Below, piece after piece: positions 36,552 to 44,863 of a DNA stretch of 64,000 bases. A program made the translations under genes and the position numbers. Location of the stretch: positions 4,366,501-4,430,500 of the forward strand of contig NZ_JACHMG010000001.1 of assembly GCF_014204865.1 (NCBI RefSeq), read 5' to 3'. The DNA comes from Amycolatopsis jiangsuensis (GTDB lineage: Bacteria; Actinomycetota; Actinomycetes; Mycobacteriales; Pseudonocardiaceae). The notes below the pieces were generated by a model. It saw only the letters and a program-made list of their open reading frames with translations. It did not search any database and was not told the origin of the DNA. Positions within the stretch are counted from its first letter, which is position 1. Each line of letters opens with the position of its first letter.

Positions 36552-38312
36552 TCAGCGCAGGACGCCGCTGATCGGGACGACTGTTCCGTCCGGGATCCAC
36601 TGACCGGCGTAGTCGCGGGCGGCCTGCATCCCGGGCGCGTGCGGTTCGGTCGGGTACATCGGCATGGCGTTGACCTGCGCGGCCGCGTAGAGCTGCACCT
36701 CACCGTTGACTTCCGGCCACTGCGGGCCGAGCCAGCTCTCGAAACCGCCGAGGCTGGGGCTTTCTCCACCGAAGGAACTGCCGACGGTCACCGCGTAGCT
36801 GAGGGCCAGCTGTTCACGCGGGTCGAAGCGCAACGGCATCGCCGCGCTGGCCACTGTGTTCACGATGGGCCCGTTGAGCAGCCACGGTGCGACGTACAGG
36901 CCGAACTGGTGCGTCGGCTTCAGTCGCTGTGACTCCGCGGCACGGCTCATCGCCAGGTAGCCGTCAGCCCAGCCGGAGACAACGACGAGTGCGGTGTCAG
37001 CGGCAGCGTCGGAACGCACGGGCAGACCGTGGCGCGCAGCGGTGTCCCGGACGAGCTTCGCGGCCTGTACGCCACGCGGTGACCGATCTTCGACAAGCGT
37101 GATCGCGGAAGGCTTCCGCGTCGTGAGGAACTCGACCAGCTTCACGAGCGAGCCACTGTCTTCCGACGACAGCGCGTCGGACGGACAGCTGGTCAGTACG
37201 TCACGCTTCTGCGCCACCAGACCACCGAGGGCGGCTTCAGCGCACTCCGGCGCATCGGCGTCCGCGATGGCCGGCCCCGGGTCGGTACCGGCGTCCACGT
37301 CGACCGTGGTGGTGGCGTCACCCTTGTGCACGACAAGCGTGCTGCGGCCAGGCGGCAGGTCCACTTCGGCCCAGCTGCCCTCCGCCCCCGCGCGCGCCAC
37401 GGCAGGCGAGACGGTGCCGTCCTCGACTTCGGCCGACAGGTCCGATCCGGAGCTCGCGGGGAAGTGCACGAGGTTGCGCCCCGGCCGTTGCGGGCTCACG
37501 AGCACCGGCACCGAAGCCCCACCGACCGTCGAATCGGCCAGCAGCGGAACGCCGGGCACCGGCAACGGCGGCGGCTGCGGCACCGCTGCCAGCGCACTCC
37601 ACGCCACGAATCCCACCGCGACCCCGGCAACGCCGTAGCGATAAGCGCGCAGGGAAGCGTTGCGGGACAGGAGAACCAGCGACAGCACCGAGACCGCTGC
37701 GGGCAGCAGCACCACGACGAGCACCGCGATGCCGAACAGCGATTCGTACAGCCGCCGGTCGAAACCGACGCCGGACACCGCGAGCTGCACCACGCCGGCC
37801 AGCGTCAGCAGTCCGCCGAGCGTCACCGACAGCGGGCCGACGCGCAGTGGCGTCGAGCGCCACTGCTCCACCGGCACCCATGCAGACAGCAGCGTGATGC
37901 CGAACCAGAGCGCGGCGGCCGCGACGTACACGGTGTCGATGGCGAAGTCGATGCCCGATCCGTCGATCGACGTCTCCAGCACCACGAGTACGACGAGCGC
38001 CAGCGCCGCCCAACGGCCGAGGGACGGCCAACGCAGCAGTACCGGCACGGCCAGCGCCAGCACGATGTGGATGATCAACGCGACGAGGTTGACGTCGACG
38101 GTCGCCGCCGAGACCCCGGCCAGTACTGCCGAGACGAGCCCCAGCGCGCCGACTGTGAACCACAGTTTCCGCGGCAGCTGGCCGACCAGCGGACGCAGGA
38201 TCCCGGTACCGGCGAGGAACGCCGTCGCGAGCAGCAACACCAGCCGCAGCACCAGCGCCGCACTGTCCACACCGGACGACCCGGTGCTCACCGGGGTGGA
38301 GTGGTGATCCAT
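36552..38312 (-). CDS. CopD-like membrane protein with C-terminal periplasmic-binding-like domain
   Basis: A 586-residue protein. Residues about 15-250 form eight hydrophobic helices, like the CopD copper-resistance family. A small beta domain follows (about 265-340, containing QRPGRNLVHFPASSGSDLSA), reminiscent of the domain fused to CopD in YcnJ-like proteins. The last 240 residues have alternating beta/alpha segments (SAITLVEDRSPRGVQAAKLV, then TALVVVSGWADGYLAMS) like a type I substrate-binding fold. No metal-ligand cluster is certain. The start has GGAAGGG. It sits 71 bases after the propeller gene, a gap holding a strong hairpin. Family name uncertain; the copper link is an inference. 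Confidence 0.6.
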   Translation of the reverse strand: MDHHSTPVSTGSSGVDSAALVLRLVLLLATAFLAGTGILRPLVGQLPRKLWFTVGALGLVSAVLAGVSAATVDVNLVALIIHIVLALAVPVLLRWPSLGRWAALALVVLVVLETSIDGSGIDFAIDTVYVAAAALWFGITLLSAWVPVEQWRSTPLRVGPLSVTLGGLLTLAGVVQLAVSGVGFDRRLYESLFGIAVLVVVLLPAAVSVLSLVLLSRNASLRAYRYGVAGVAVGFVAWSALAAVPQPPPLPVPGVPLLADSTVGGASVPVLVSPQRPGRNLVHFPASSGSDLSAEVEDGTVSPAVARAGAEGSWAEVDLPPGRSTLVVHKGDATTTVDVDAGTDPGPAIADADAPECAEAALGGLVAQKRDVLTSCPSDALSSEDSGSLVKLVEFLTTRKPSAITLVEDRSPRGVQAAKLVRDTAARHGLPVRSDAAADTALVVVSGWADGYLAMSRAAESQRLKPTHQFGLYVAPWLLNGPIVNTVASAAMPLRFDPREQLALSYAVTVGSSFGGESPSLGGFESWLGPQWPEVNGEVQLYAAAQVNAMPMYPTEPHAPGMQAARDYAGQWIPDGTVVPISGVLR

Positions 38313-38333
38313 GAGAACCCTTCCGGGGAGAAG

Positions 38334-38380
38334 CCTCGTGAGTGTCGGGTCCGGTCAGCACCGCCCCGACACTCACGAGG
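38334..38380. terminator. Perfect 16-base-pair hairpin between the propeller gene and the membrane gene
   Basis: CCTCGTGAGTGTCGGG (38334-38349) and CCCGACACTCACGAGG (38365-38380) are perfect inverted repeats around a 15-base loop, starting three bases after the propeller stop. It could end or trim the propeller mRNA so that it is made in excess over the downstream genes. The sequence style suggests a dispersed genomic element. Confidence 0.7.
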
Positions 38381-38383
38381 GGG

Positions 38384-40246
38384 TCACTTCACGTCCGCGT
38401 CGGCGACCACGAACAGTTCGGAGTGCGGCTTGGCGTTGCCGAAGTCCCCGTGTGGCCACGATTTGCGGTTGAAGTTGATGCCGACCTGACCGGTGATCTC
38501 GTCCCGGAAGTTCTGGTCGACGGCGATCTTCCCGTCCGGCGAGAGGTTCAGCAGGTTGACCTTGTGGTCACCGTCCAAACCGGACCGGGCGACGAAGTAG
38601 TTCGACGCGGCGATGTGCTGCGGCTGGTCCGTCTCGTGGTAGAAGCCGTCCTGGCCGAGTACGAAGTTGTCGTACGCGCCCCAGTGCGGTCCGGCCCCTG
38701 CCACTCCCGGGTTGATCGGCGCGGCACCGACCAGCGTCGGCAGATCGCCGCCGCCGCCCTGCTGCGCCTTCTCCTTGGTGTCGACGCGGCCCTGGATGTC
38801 CTCGACCTTGTCGCCGGCGTTGACCAGCTTCTGGATGTCGAGCACGTAGACCCCGCCGGTGGTACCCGGGTCGTCCGGCCCGAGCGTGCCCTTCTGCCTG
38901 CCCTGCACCGCGTGGTACAGGAACCTGTCGTCCGGGCTCGTCTGCACCCACCCGCCGTTGGAGCTGGAACCGATGGAATCGTTGCCGGAGTAGATCGACT
39001 TGCCCGCGGTGCCGTCGTCGAACACCTCGATCCAGTGCGGTTCCTTCGCCGTGATGTCCGGGGTGTAGAAGATCGCGCCACCCTGCATCGTCTCGGCGAA
39101 CGCGCCCTTGTGCCCGGGCAGGTGCGTCACGGTGGTCTCCATGACCGCACGGCTTTCCGAGTGCAGCGGGTCCGCCGGATCGGCGCGCGGACCGTCGGCC
39201 AGATAGGACACCGACTTCAGCTTCGGGTGGTTGCGGTCGGAGATGTCCCAGGTCCGCACGGTCGGCCGGCGAAGATAGGGCGAGGGCTGCTTCACCGGGT
39301 CGAGGATGATGTTGCGCGGTTCCGCGTAGTCACTGGTGACCAGTGTGTTCAGATCCTCGCGGGCCTGGATGCCGTGCGGATTCGCGCAGGAGGGCTTGCC
39401 CAGCTGCGGAAGGTTGTCGCACAGCTTCTGGTTGTCGCCCTGCGGGGTCGCCGCCGGGCTCTGTGAGAGCACCTGACCGTTCTGGTCGAAGTGCACGACC
39501 TCACCGGGGCTGCCCGCGAAACCGTTGCCGATCTGCGTGGAACCGTCCTGGTAGGTGTAGGGGCCCGGGACCACCGGGCCACCCATGTACGTGCCGTACG
39601 CCGTGCCGTCGTTGAGCACCCAGTACGCGTCGGGCACCGAACCGCCGAGCGTCTGCGTCGGCAGGCTCACGCCCTTGAGCTTCAGCTGGGGCAACGCACT
39701 GACGTCGAAGGCGTAGGTGGCCGCGGCGAACAGCGCGCCGGCGTAGATCGTGTCGCCCTTGTGCCACACGTACTGCATGTGGTGCGGCTCGTTCTCCACG
39801 AGCGGGCCGACGGTCGCGGTGTTCACCACCTTCCCGTAGGTCGGCGAACCCTGCGTCGCGTCGATCACGGCGAGGAAATCGGGGCCCGGCAAGGCGTTCT
39901 TCACCTTGCCCAGTCCACCGCCGAGCGAACCCGGCAGGTTCTTGACGTCCTTGACCGCGGTGTCCGCGATGTTCTCGTCACCCGCCCAGACCAGCAGCCA
40001 CTTCTTCGGTGTGCCGCCGTCCGCGCGTGACTCCGCGGTGAGATCCTTCGACACCAAGTGGTTCTGCACCCAGTACTGCTTGCCGTCGGACGCGGTCTTG
40101 GCGTCGGTGACCACCTGCACGTCGGCGTAGGCACTCGTGGTGGACCCGGTGTAGGTCACCGCGCCGATCGCGAGCGCCAGCGCACCCGCGACGGTCAGCA
40201 CTTTCCGCCATCGGGGCAATGCCCCCGAGGTGGAGCTGAATCGCAT
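38384..40246 (-). CDS. Secreted beta-propeller protein, distantly like SBP56/methanethiol oxidase
   Basis: A 620-residue exported protein with a signal peptide (about 1-42, RWRKVLTVAGALALAIGAV, cut near SAYADVQ). The rest is a repeated beta-blade pattern. Conserved His-containing stretches (NEPHHMQYVWHKGDTIYAG, NPHGIQAREDLNTLVTSDYA, TVRTWDISDRNHPKLKSV, and near the end RKSWPHGDFGNAKPHSEL) resemble the copper-binding histidine pattern of selenium-binding protein 56 and methanethiol oxidase, but similarity is weak. Three cysteines only. The ATG at 40246 has a GGGAGA site; a longer frame upstream is not conserved-looking. It is first in a minus-strand run with a CopD-like gene. Enzymatic role unproven. 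Confidence 0.6.
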   Translation of the reverse strand: MRFSSTSGALPRWRKVLTVAGALALAIGAVTYTGSTTSAYADVQVVTDAKTASDGKQYWVQNHLVSKDLTAESRADGGTPKKWLLVWAGDENIADTAVKDVKNLPGSLGGGLGKVKNALPGPDFLAVIDATQGSPTYGKVVNTATVGPLVENEPHHMQYVWHKGDTIYAGALFAAATYAFDVSALPQLKLKGVSLPTQTLGGSVPDAYWVLNDGTAYGTYMGGPVVPGPYTYQDGSTQIGNGFAGSPGEVVHFDQNGQVLSQSPAATPQGDNQKLCDNLPQLGKPSCANPHGIQAREDLNTLVTSDYAEPRNIILDPVKQPSPYLRRPTVRTWDISDRNHPKLKSVSYLADGPRADPADPLHSESRAVMETTVTHLPGHKGAFAETMQGGAIFYTPDITAKEPHWIEVFDDGTAGKSIYSGNDSIGSSSNGGWVQTSPDDRFLYHAVQGRQKGTLGPDDPGTTGGVYVLDIQKLVNAGDKVEDIQGRVDTKEKAQQGGGGDLPTLVGAAPINPGVAGAGPHWGAYDNFVLGQDGFYHETDQPQHIAASNYFVARSGLDGDHKVNLLNLSPDGKIAVDQNFRDEITGQVGINFNRKSWPHGDFGNAKPHSELFVVADADVK

Positions 40247-40856
40247 TGTGTCTCCCTGTTCTTTTTTCGTCCGAAGCGCCGCCCCGGCACTTCTTTCCCC
40301 GTTTTTCGCCGCGCAGCGCGAAAGGCCCCGACGAAGCCGGGGAAGCATCGACCCGCTCCGGGCAGAACCGTTGCGGGACAGCAGGAATCTGCCGCCGAGC
40401 CGCGGCAGGCGAAAACCTCAGGAATCCCTACACAAGGCACTGGCCTGGTGCCGCAGATCGACGTGCCGACGGCACACGAGGGGAATCGGAGAGGACATGC
40501 GCGGAATACTGCGGGCGAACCGGACTTAGTGTCAATCCGGTCCAGAACGGGTGGGCACCGGCCAAAGGGGTGACCGTCCCATTCCCTGGACCGGAGTTGC
40601 GTGAGGTTTTCCCGCCCGGCGTCCGCTGACCTGCACTGGGCCGTTCGGACGCATCACGGACAGTCACCACCGTCGGAATCCACGGTCCGGCCCGCCGTAA
40701 TGTTCGTGACCGTTTCGTTACTGAAAACCGGGAACCCACCGTACGCGGCATCCGACAGAACGCGGGCGGAATGTGCCGGGATTCGGGGCGGGAATCGGAC
40801 CGAACCGGCATAATCCCCACATCAGCACCCGCAGCACGGCAAGTGAGGGGACCGAC
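40247..40856. other. Long divergent intergenic region between the propeller gene and the type VII island
   Basis: 610 bases with no convincing gene. It contains the candidate propeller promoter at 40506-40541 and a small hairpin CCCCG/CGGGG near 40328-40345 in the propeller leader. GC content falls in the segment 40670-40760, where the plus-strand promoter for the YbaB-like gene could lie. The long propeller leader (about 260 bases) could carry regulation. Confidence 0.5.
40506..40541 (-). promoter_or_regulatory. Candidate promoter with an overlapping inverted repeat upstream of the propeller gene
   Basis: On the minus strand a perfect TTGACA (40535-40530) is followed after 18 bases by CAGTAT (40511-40506). 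The -35 is framed by the inverted repeat ACCGGA (40519-40524) and TCCGGT (40536-40541), which could be an operator. The -10 match is weak (3/6). Confidence 0.35.
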
Positions 40857-41507
40857 GTGTCGGCAGAGATGGATCGCCTGGTCGCCGAGTTCGACAAGTT
40901 CCAGGCCAAGATCAAGAAGGCGGAGACGCAGTTCGCCAAGGTCGGCGACATGCAGCAGGAACTGGCCGACCTGGAGGCGCAGGCGCAGTCCCCGGACCGG
41001 TCGGTCACCGTGGTGGCCGGCCCGAGCGGTTCGGTCAAGGACCTCCGGTTGACCGCCGACGCGCTGCGCCATCCGCCGCAGCAGCTGGCGTCGACCATCC
41101 TCAAGACCCTGCACCAGGCCGTCGCCGAGGCGACCAGGCAGCAGGCAGGCATCGTCGACGCGGCCGTGGGCGAGGCATTCGGCATCGACGTCTCGGCGCA
41201 GGTCCTGGAAGCGCAGGCCGAAGCACTGGGCACCACAGCCGAGGCGCTGACCGCCCAGGCCGCACCGGCCCCGCCACCCGCGGAATTCAGCCACGACGAC
41301 GTCCTCCGCCGGGACGCTCCCCCACCGCCAGCCATGCCCGCCCCGCCGGCGCCACCCGCACGGCCTGGCCCGCCGGCGCCACCGGCCCCGCCCGCCCCAC
41401 CGGCCCCGTCCGCACGGCCCCGCCCCCGCCGCCCCGCCCCGGAAACCGACGACGACGACGGCTACTTCCAGAACCAGGACCTGTTCAACCGAGGTGACCA
41501 GCGATGA
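40857..41507 (+). CDS. YbaB/EbfC-like protein with Pro-rich tail, ESX-linked
   Basis: A 216-residue protein from GTG 40857, which has a GAGGGG site. Residues 1 to about 110 resemble the YbaB/EbfC fold: a coiled start (EMDRLVAEFDKFQAKIKKAE), the strand region SVTVVAGPSGSVKDLRLTAD and a helical end (ILKTLHQAVAEATRQQAG). YbaB proteins are small nucleoid-binding dimers, and a subgroup with long Pro/Ala-rich tails is found beside WXG100 genes in actinobacteria. The tail (about 140-200) is nearly all Pro and Ala, and the end is acidic (ETDDDDGYF). The stop overlaps the next start (ATGA). Whether it binds DNA or substrates is unknown. Confidence 0.7.
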   Translation: MSAEMDRLVAEFDKFQAKIKKAETQFAKVGDMQQELADLEAQAQSPDRSVTVVAGPSGSVKDLRLTADALRHPPQQLASTILKTLHQAVAEATRQQAGIVDAAVGEAFGIDVSAQVLEAQAEALGTTAEALTAQAAPAPPPAEFSHDDVLRRDAPPPPAMPAPPAPPARPGPPAPPAPPAPPAPSARPRPRRPAPETDDDDGYFQNQDLFNRGDQR

Positions 41508-41839
41508 GCCCGACCAACGGCGGTCACACCGTCGATGTCCCCGCCCTGCGCACTTACGCCAGCACCCTCGAGAACTACAAGACCGAGGCAGGCAAGTTCG
41601 GCAACCTGGTCAACCAGGCCGACGTGACCGACAAGTCGTGGGGACTGATCGGGCTCGCCGTCAAGCAGACCTACACGAGCAAGCTCGACGAGCTGCGTGA
41701 ACTGCTGGAGGCGATGAAGTCCGGGGTGGACGCGTTCAGCGCCAAGATGAACCAGGCCGCCGAGATCTACGACGGCCACGAGCAGGACACGGTCATGACG
41801 CTCGGCAAGTTCGACGCCAAGATCGACGGACCACGCTGA
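41504..41839 (+). CDS. WXG100-superfamily-like type VII secretion protein
   Basis: A 111-residue, all-helical protein. The helix-turn-helix centre reads DKSWGLIGLAVKQTYTSKLD, with Trp-Gly where WXG100 proteins have W-x-G. Near the end of helix two, IYDGHEQD holds Tyr-x3-Glu, matching the YxxxD/E type VII secretion signal. Such proteins pair head-to-tail with a larger substrate, here probably the product of the next gene, 12 bases downstream. Coupled by ATGA to the YbaB-like gene. Confidence 0.72.
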   Translation: MSPTNGGHTVDVPALRTYASTLENYKTEAGKFGNLVNQADVTDKSWGLIGLAVKQTYTSKLDELRELLEAMKSGVDAFSAKMNQAAEIYDGHEQDTVMTLGKFDAKIDGPR

Positions 41840-41851
41840 GCAGGGGACAGA

Positions 41852-43015
41852 ATGGGACAGGACAGCGTCGCGGACGGCATCAAGGACGACATCAAAAGCT
41901 ACGACGACAGCCTCGGGCAGAACGCGCTCGATGCGGCGAAGAAGGCGCCGGTCCTAGGCAAGGCCGTCAGCACGATCGCCGGAGCGAAAGAAAATATCGA
42001 GTCGGCGGAGGACGCCGGCGACATTGTCGCCGCCAGTGGCCAGCTGGTGCAGGAAGGTGCCGCATTCGTCGCCGGCGCAGCCGTGGACGTCGCGAGTTTC
42101 GCGCTCGACCCGATCGGCTCCCTGGTCAGCAGCGGTCTGAACATGCTGATCGAGCTGATCCAGCCGCTCCAGGACGCGCTGCACTTCGTGACCGGCGACG
42201 GTCCTTCGCTCAAGACCGCCTCCGGGAACTTCGTCGAGATCGGCAAGGGTTTCGTCACGCTGGCCGACGACTTCGTCAAGACCGGTGACGAAGCGCTCAA
42301 GGACTGGCAGGGCGAAGGTGGCGAAGCTGCCAAGAAGGCGCTGGCCCAGTTCGCCGATGGCATCAGGGGCATCGGCTCGAGCGCCGGCGCGGTCGCCGAG
42401 ACCCTGCAGATGTGGTCGATGGTGATGACCGTCATCGAGGAGGTTGTCAAAGCCATCATCTCCGAGCTGGTCAGCTGGCTGATCTACCTCTGGCTGCCCG
42501 CCCTCGCCGCTTCCGTCGTCAGCGTCGGCACGTCCGTCGCCGCCGCGATGACCGCGTCGGTCGCGAAGGTGGCCGGCGTGGTGAGCAAGGTAACCAGGCA
42601 TCTCGGCAAGCTCGGCCAGCTGCTGGAGAAGTTCGCGACCTTCCTGGCGAAGTGGACCGACGACCTGATCAAGCAGGGTTCCAAGCTCAGCCGCACCGGC
42701 CGGATGGTGACTCCCGGCGAAGAGAGAGCACTCACCGGTGCGATCGCCAATGCCACCAAGACCAAGGCGAAAACCTTCGGCGACGCCGCACTCGACACGC
42801 TCAAGAACGCCCCGGGCGAGACGCTCAAGCAGGCATTCGGCGTGAACCCCAGCGACCTGGGCAAGGGCTCGGCGTACGCCGGCAGGGCCGGGTTCGATGC
42901 CGCCGACAAGATGATCAGCAACACCAGGGACCTCACCGGTTCGGAGGAGGCCAGTGACGACTCCGGGAATCACAGCGCACAGGAGACCCGCGAGAACCTG
43001 GACATGGGCCAGTAG
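41852..43015 (+). CDS. Large type VII effector-like protein with central membrane-active region
   Basis: A 387-residue protein. Helical throughout, with a W-x-G turn at Trp152-Gln-Gly154 (LKDWQGEGGEAAKK). A hydrophobic segment lies at about 68-105 and a stronger one at about 195-240 (ISELVSWLIYLWLPALAASV). A charged C-terminal tail ends in ETRENLDM. There is no signal peptide. The layout fits a type VII substrate whose middle could insert into membranes. The last 75 residues recur as a broken copy at 44642-44854. It is followed 9 bases later by a membrane protein gene that may be its immunity or anchoring partner. No enzyme motif found. Confidence 0.65.
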   Translation: MGQDSVADGIKDDIKSYDDSLGQNALDAAKKAPVLGKAVSTIAGAKENIESAEDAGDIVAASGQLVQEGAAFVAGAAVDVASFALDPIGSLVSSGLNMLIELIQPLQDALHFVTGDGPSLKTASGNFVEIGKGFVTLADDFVKTGDEALKDWQGEGGEAAKKALAQFADGIRGIGSSAGAVAETLQMWSMVMTVIEEVVKAIISELVSWLIYLWLPALAASVVSVGTSVAAAMTASVAKVAGVVSKVTRHLGKLGQLLEKFATFLAKWTDDLIKQGSKLSRTGRMVTPGEERALTGAIANATKTKAKTFGDAALDTLKNAPGETLKQAFGVNPSDLGKGSAYAGRAGFDAADKMISNTRDLTGSEEASDDSGNHSAQETRENLDMGQ

Positions 43016-43024
43016 GGTCGCCGG

Positions 43025-44563
43025 ATGGACGACGTGCTCGGGCCCTGGGCCATCCTCGGCGGCTACGCGCTCGCCTTCGTGCTGCTCTGGATCGCCGGCT
43101 GGACCGAGCGCAAGAGCCGGACGATGTCCGCGGTCTGCTACGCGATCAGCGGGATCGTCCTCTCCGAGACCACGCTGTACTGGTTTTCGGTGGGTGCCGA
43201 CAGTGCAGTGCCGCAGCTGCTGTGGTTCGTGTTCCCACTCGCCGTGACGGCCCTGATCGCCTGGCGTGGCTGGCACCAACGGAACTGGATCAAGCGCCTC
43301 GGCGGCGTCGCCGAGCCGACGTTCGGCGTCCTGCCGCGGATGGGCCTCGCGGTGCCACTCGACCATCCGGACCCCTGGCCTCGGCGGGCGACGGTCGAAT
43401 TCGACCACCAGGGCCACCGGCTGCTGGGCATCGAGTACTCGATCCAGCCACCGCGCGGGGAAGAAGCCTTCGCCGGGGTTTCCCGGGTGGCCGAAGAGAT
43501 CGACTCGATCAACTCGGCGGTCCAGCTGCGCATCCCGTCCGTGCCGGCATTGATGATCTCGCCCCTGACCAAGGCGCTCGAACCGGAGCACTTCACCCCG
43601 CTCGAGGACGCCCGGATCGTCCGCAACGCGTTCGGCTGGCTGCAGCCGGACACGACCATGCAGGAGTTCAAGGTCGATCCGGAGTTCGATCGCCGGTTTT
43701 CGGTGTCCACTTCGGACCCCGAGTTCGCCGCCGCGGTGCTCGCCGGCGACGTCCGCGAGATGGTCATGACCGACCTGTGGTTCCGGGTGCACCACGTCGC
43801 CTTCCACGGTGATGCGATGTGGACCACCGACACCGGCGGGTTGACCGAAGACCGGATGTTCGACAACTCCCGCCGGCTCGCGATACTGGCCGCCACCGTA
43901 CCCGCCACGGTGTGGGAAAGGTGGGCCGGAGACCGGGAGTTTCACACGCTCAGCACCCGAGCCGGTACCGATTACTACTCCTGGTCCGGCAACCGCGGCG
44001 GTTTCGTGCGTACCCCGGTGAACCACCGCCGGGAGGCCGCCGACCAGCAGCCGCTCACCTCGGTCTCGGTGACCGTCCGTTCACTGATCGCACTGGCACT
44101 GGTGGTCACGGGCTTCGGCCCGGTGGTCAACTCGGCGGCCGCAATCACCGGGCTGGCCCCGCACGTGCAACTGACCGTCACCAACACCAGCGCGCGCGGC
44201 AACCGCCATTGCGTCAGCACCACCAGCGGGCTCTCCTGCAGCACCGATCGGGCCACCCTGCGCGGAACCTACGAGGAGGACGGCTCGGTGCGGGAGGTCT
44301 CGGCCGACTGGTTCGGCGATCTGCCGAGCCAGGGCGACGTCGTCGAAATCATGGTGGGCCCGCTGTGGGGGCACCCGGGCTACCAAGTCGACGACCGGAC
44401 CTACGCGGTCACCGATTTCCTGCTCACCCTGGTCCTGCCGTTCCTCGGCCTCTACCTCGCCCGGCGTACCTACCTGCCGCGCCCGTCACGGCGCGCCCGC
44501 AAGCAGCGCAAGCAGCGAAACCTGCAACTGACTGGCGAACCCGCGGAACAATCGAAGCCGTAA
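43025..44563 (+). CDS. Membrane protein paired with the type VII effector, copy 1 (DUF3137-like)
   Basis: A 512-residue protein with three N-terminal helices (about 5-25, 36-58, 65-82). A soluble domain of about 270 residues follows; its segments DPEFDRRFSVSTSDPEFAAA, then WFRVHHVAFHGDAMWTTDTG, recall DUF3137. Then come a helix near 356-376, an extracytoplasmic loop with two cysteines (NRHCVSTTSGLSCSTD) and a last helix before a basic tail. It is strongly similar over its whole length to the product of 44864-46369, so it is one of two copies. I infer a membrane partner or immunity protein for the effector. Confidence 0.65.
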   Translation: MDDVLGPWAILGGYALAFVLLWIAGWTERKSRTMSAVCYAISGIVLSETTLYWFSVGADSAVPQLLWFVFPLAVTALIAWRGWHQRNWIKRLGGVAEPTFGVLPRMGLAVPLDHPDPWPRRATVEFDHQGHRLLGIEYSIQPPRGEEAFAGVSRVAEEIDSINSAVQLRIPSVPALMISPLTKALEPEHFTPLEDARIVRNAFGWLQPDTTMQEFKVDPEFDRRFSVSTSDPEFAAAVLAGDVREMVMTDLWFRVHHVAFHGDAMWTTDTGGLTEDRMFDNSRRLAILAATVPATVWERWAGDREFHTLSTRAGTDYYSWSGNRGGFVRTPVNHRREAADQQPLTSVSVTVRSLIALALVVTGFGPVVNSAAAITGLAPHVQLTVTNTSARGNRHCVSTTSGLSCSTDRATLRGTYEEDGSVREVSADWFGDLPSQGDVVEIMVGPLWGHPGYQVDDRTYAVTDFLLTLVLPFLGLYLARRTYLPRPSRRARKQRKQRNLQLTGEPAEQSKP

Positions 44564-44567
44564 CGGC

Positions 44568-44854
44568 GTTCTGCGAGGTATCAAGGGCATCGATTCCCGC
44601 GCCGGCACGGAGGATCCGGGCTCACCCCGGGCGGCACCCGGGTGACGCCTGGCGCGGACAAGGTGATCACCGGTCTGCTCGGTACGGCCGAAGGCTTCGG
44701 CGCCCGGCTCCAGGCCACCGGCAAGGCCGCGTTCGACATGGGTGGCAAGGCTTATGACAACACCAAGGACCTGACCACGGCGGGCGAGGCGAGCGACGAG
44801 GCCGGGCACCACTCGACGGAGGAGACTCGCGAGAACCTCGACATGGAACAGTAG
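44568..44854 (+). pseudogene. Decayed second copy of the type VII effector gene
   Basis: Two pieces of an effector paralog survive. Bases about 44572-44608 encode RGIKGIDSRAGT, matching RGIGSSAGA of the intact effector near residue 170; this frame hits a TGA near 44641. From GTG 44642 a second frame gives 70 residues (VTPGADKVITGLLGTAEGF and onward, ending STEETRENLDMEQ) that align with the intact C-terminus from VTPGEERAL to the end. The centre, with the membrane segments, is deleted. The 9-base spacing to the following membrane gene is identical to that of the intact pair. The 70-codon piece might still be translated as an orphan tail. Confidence 0.75.
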
Positions 44855-44863
44855 GGTCGCCGC

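Noticed and set aside
36552..38312. Naming the membrane protein as a copper transporter
   Set aside because: Eight helices and a YcnJ-like domain suggest CopD, but no Met/His/Cys ligand cluster is clear, so only a CopD-like label is used.
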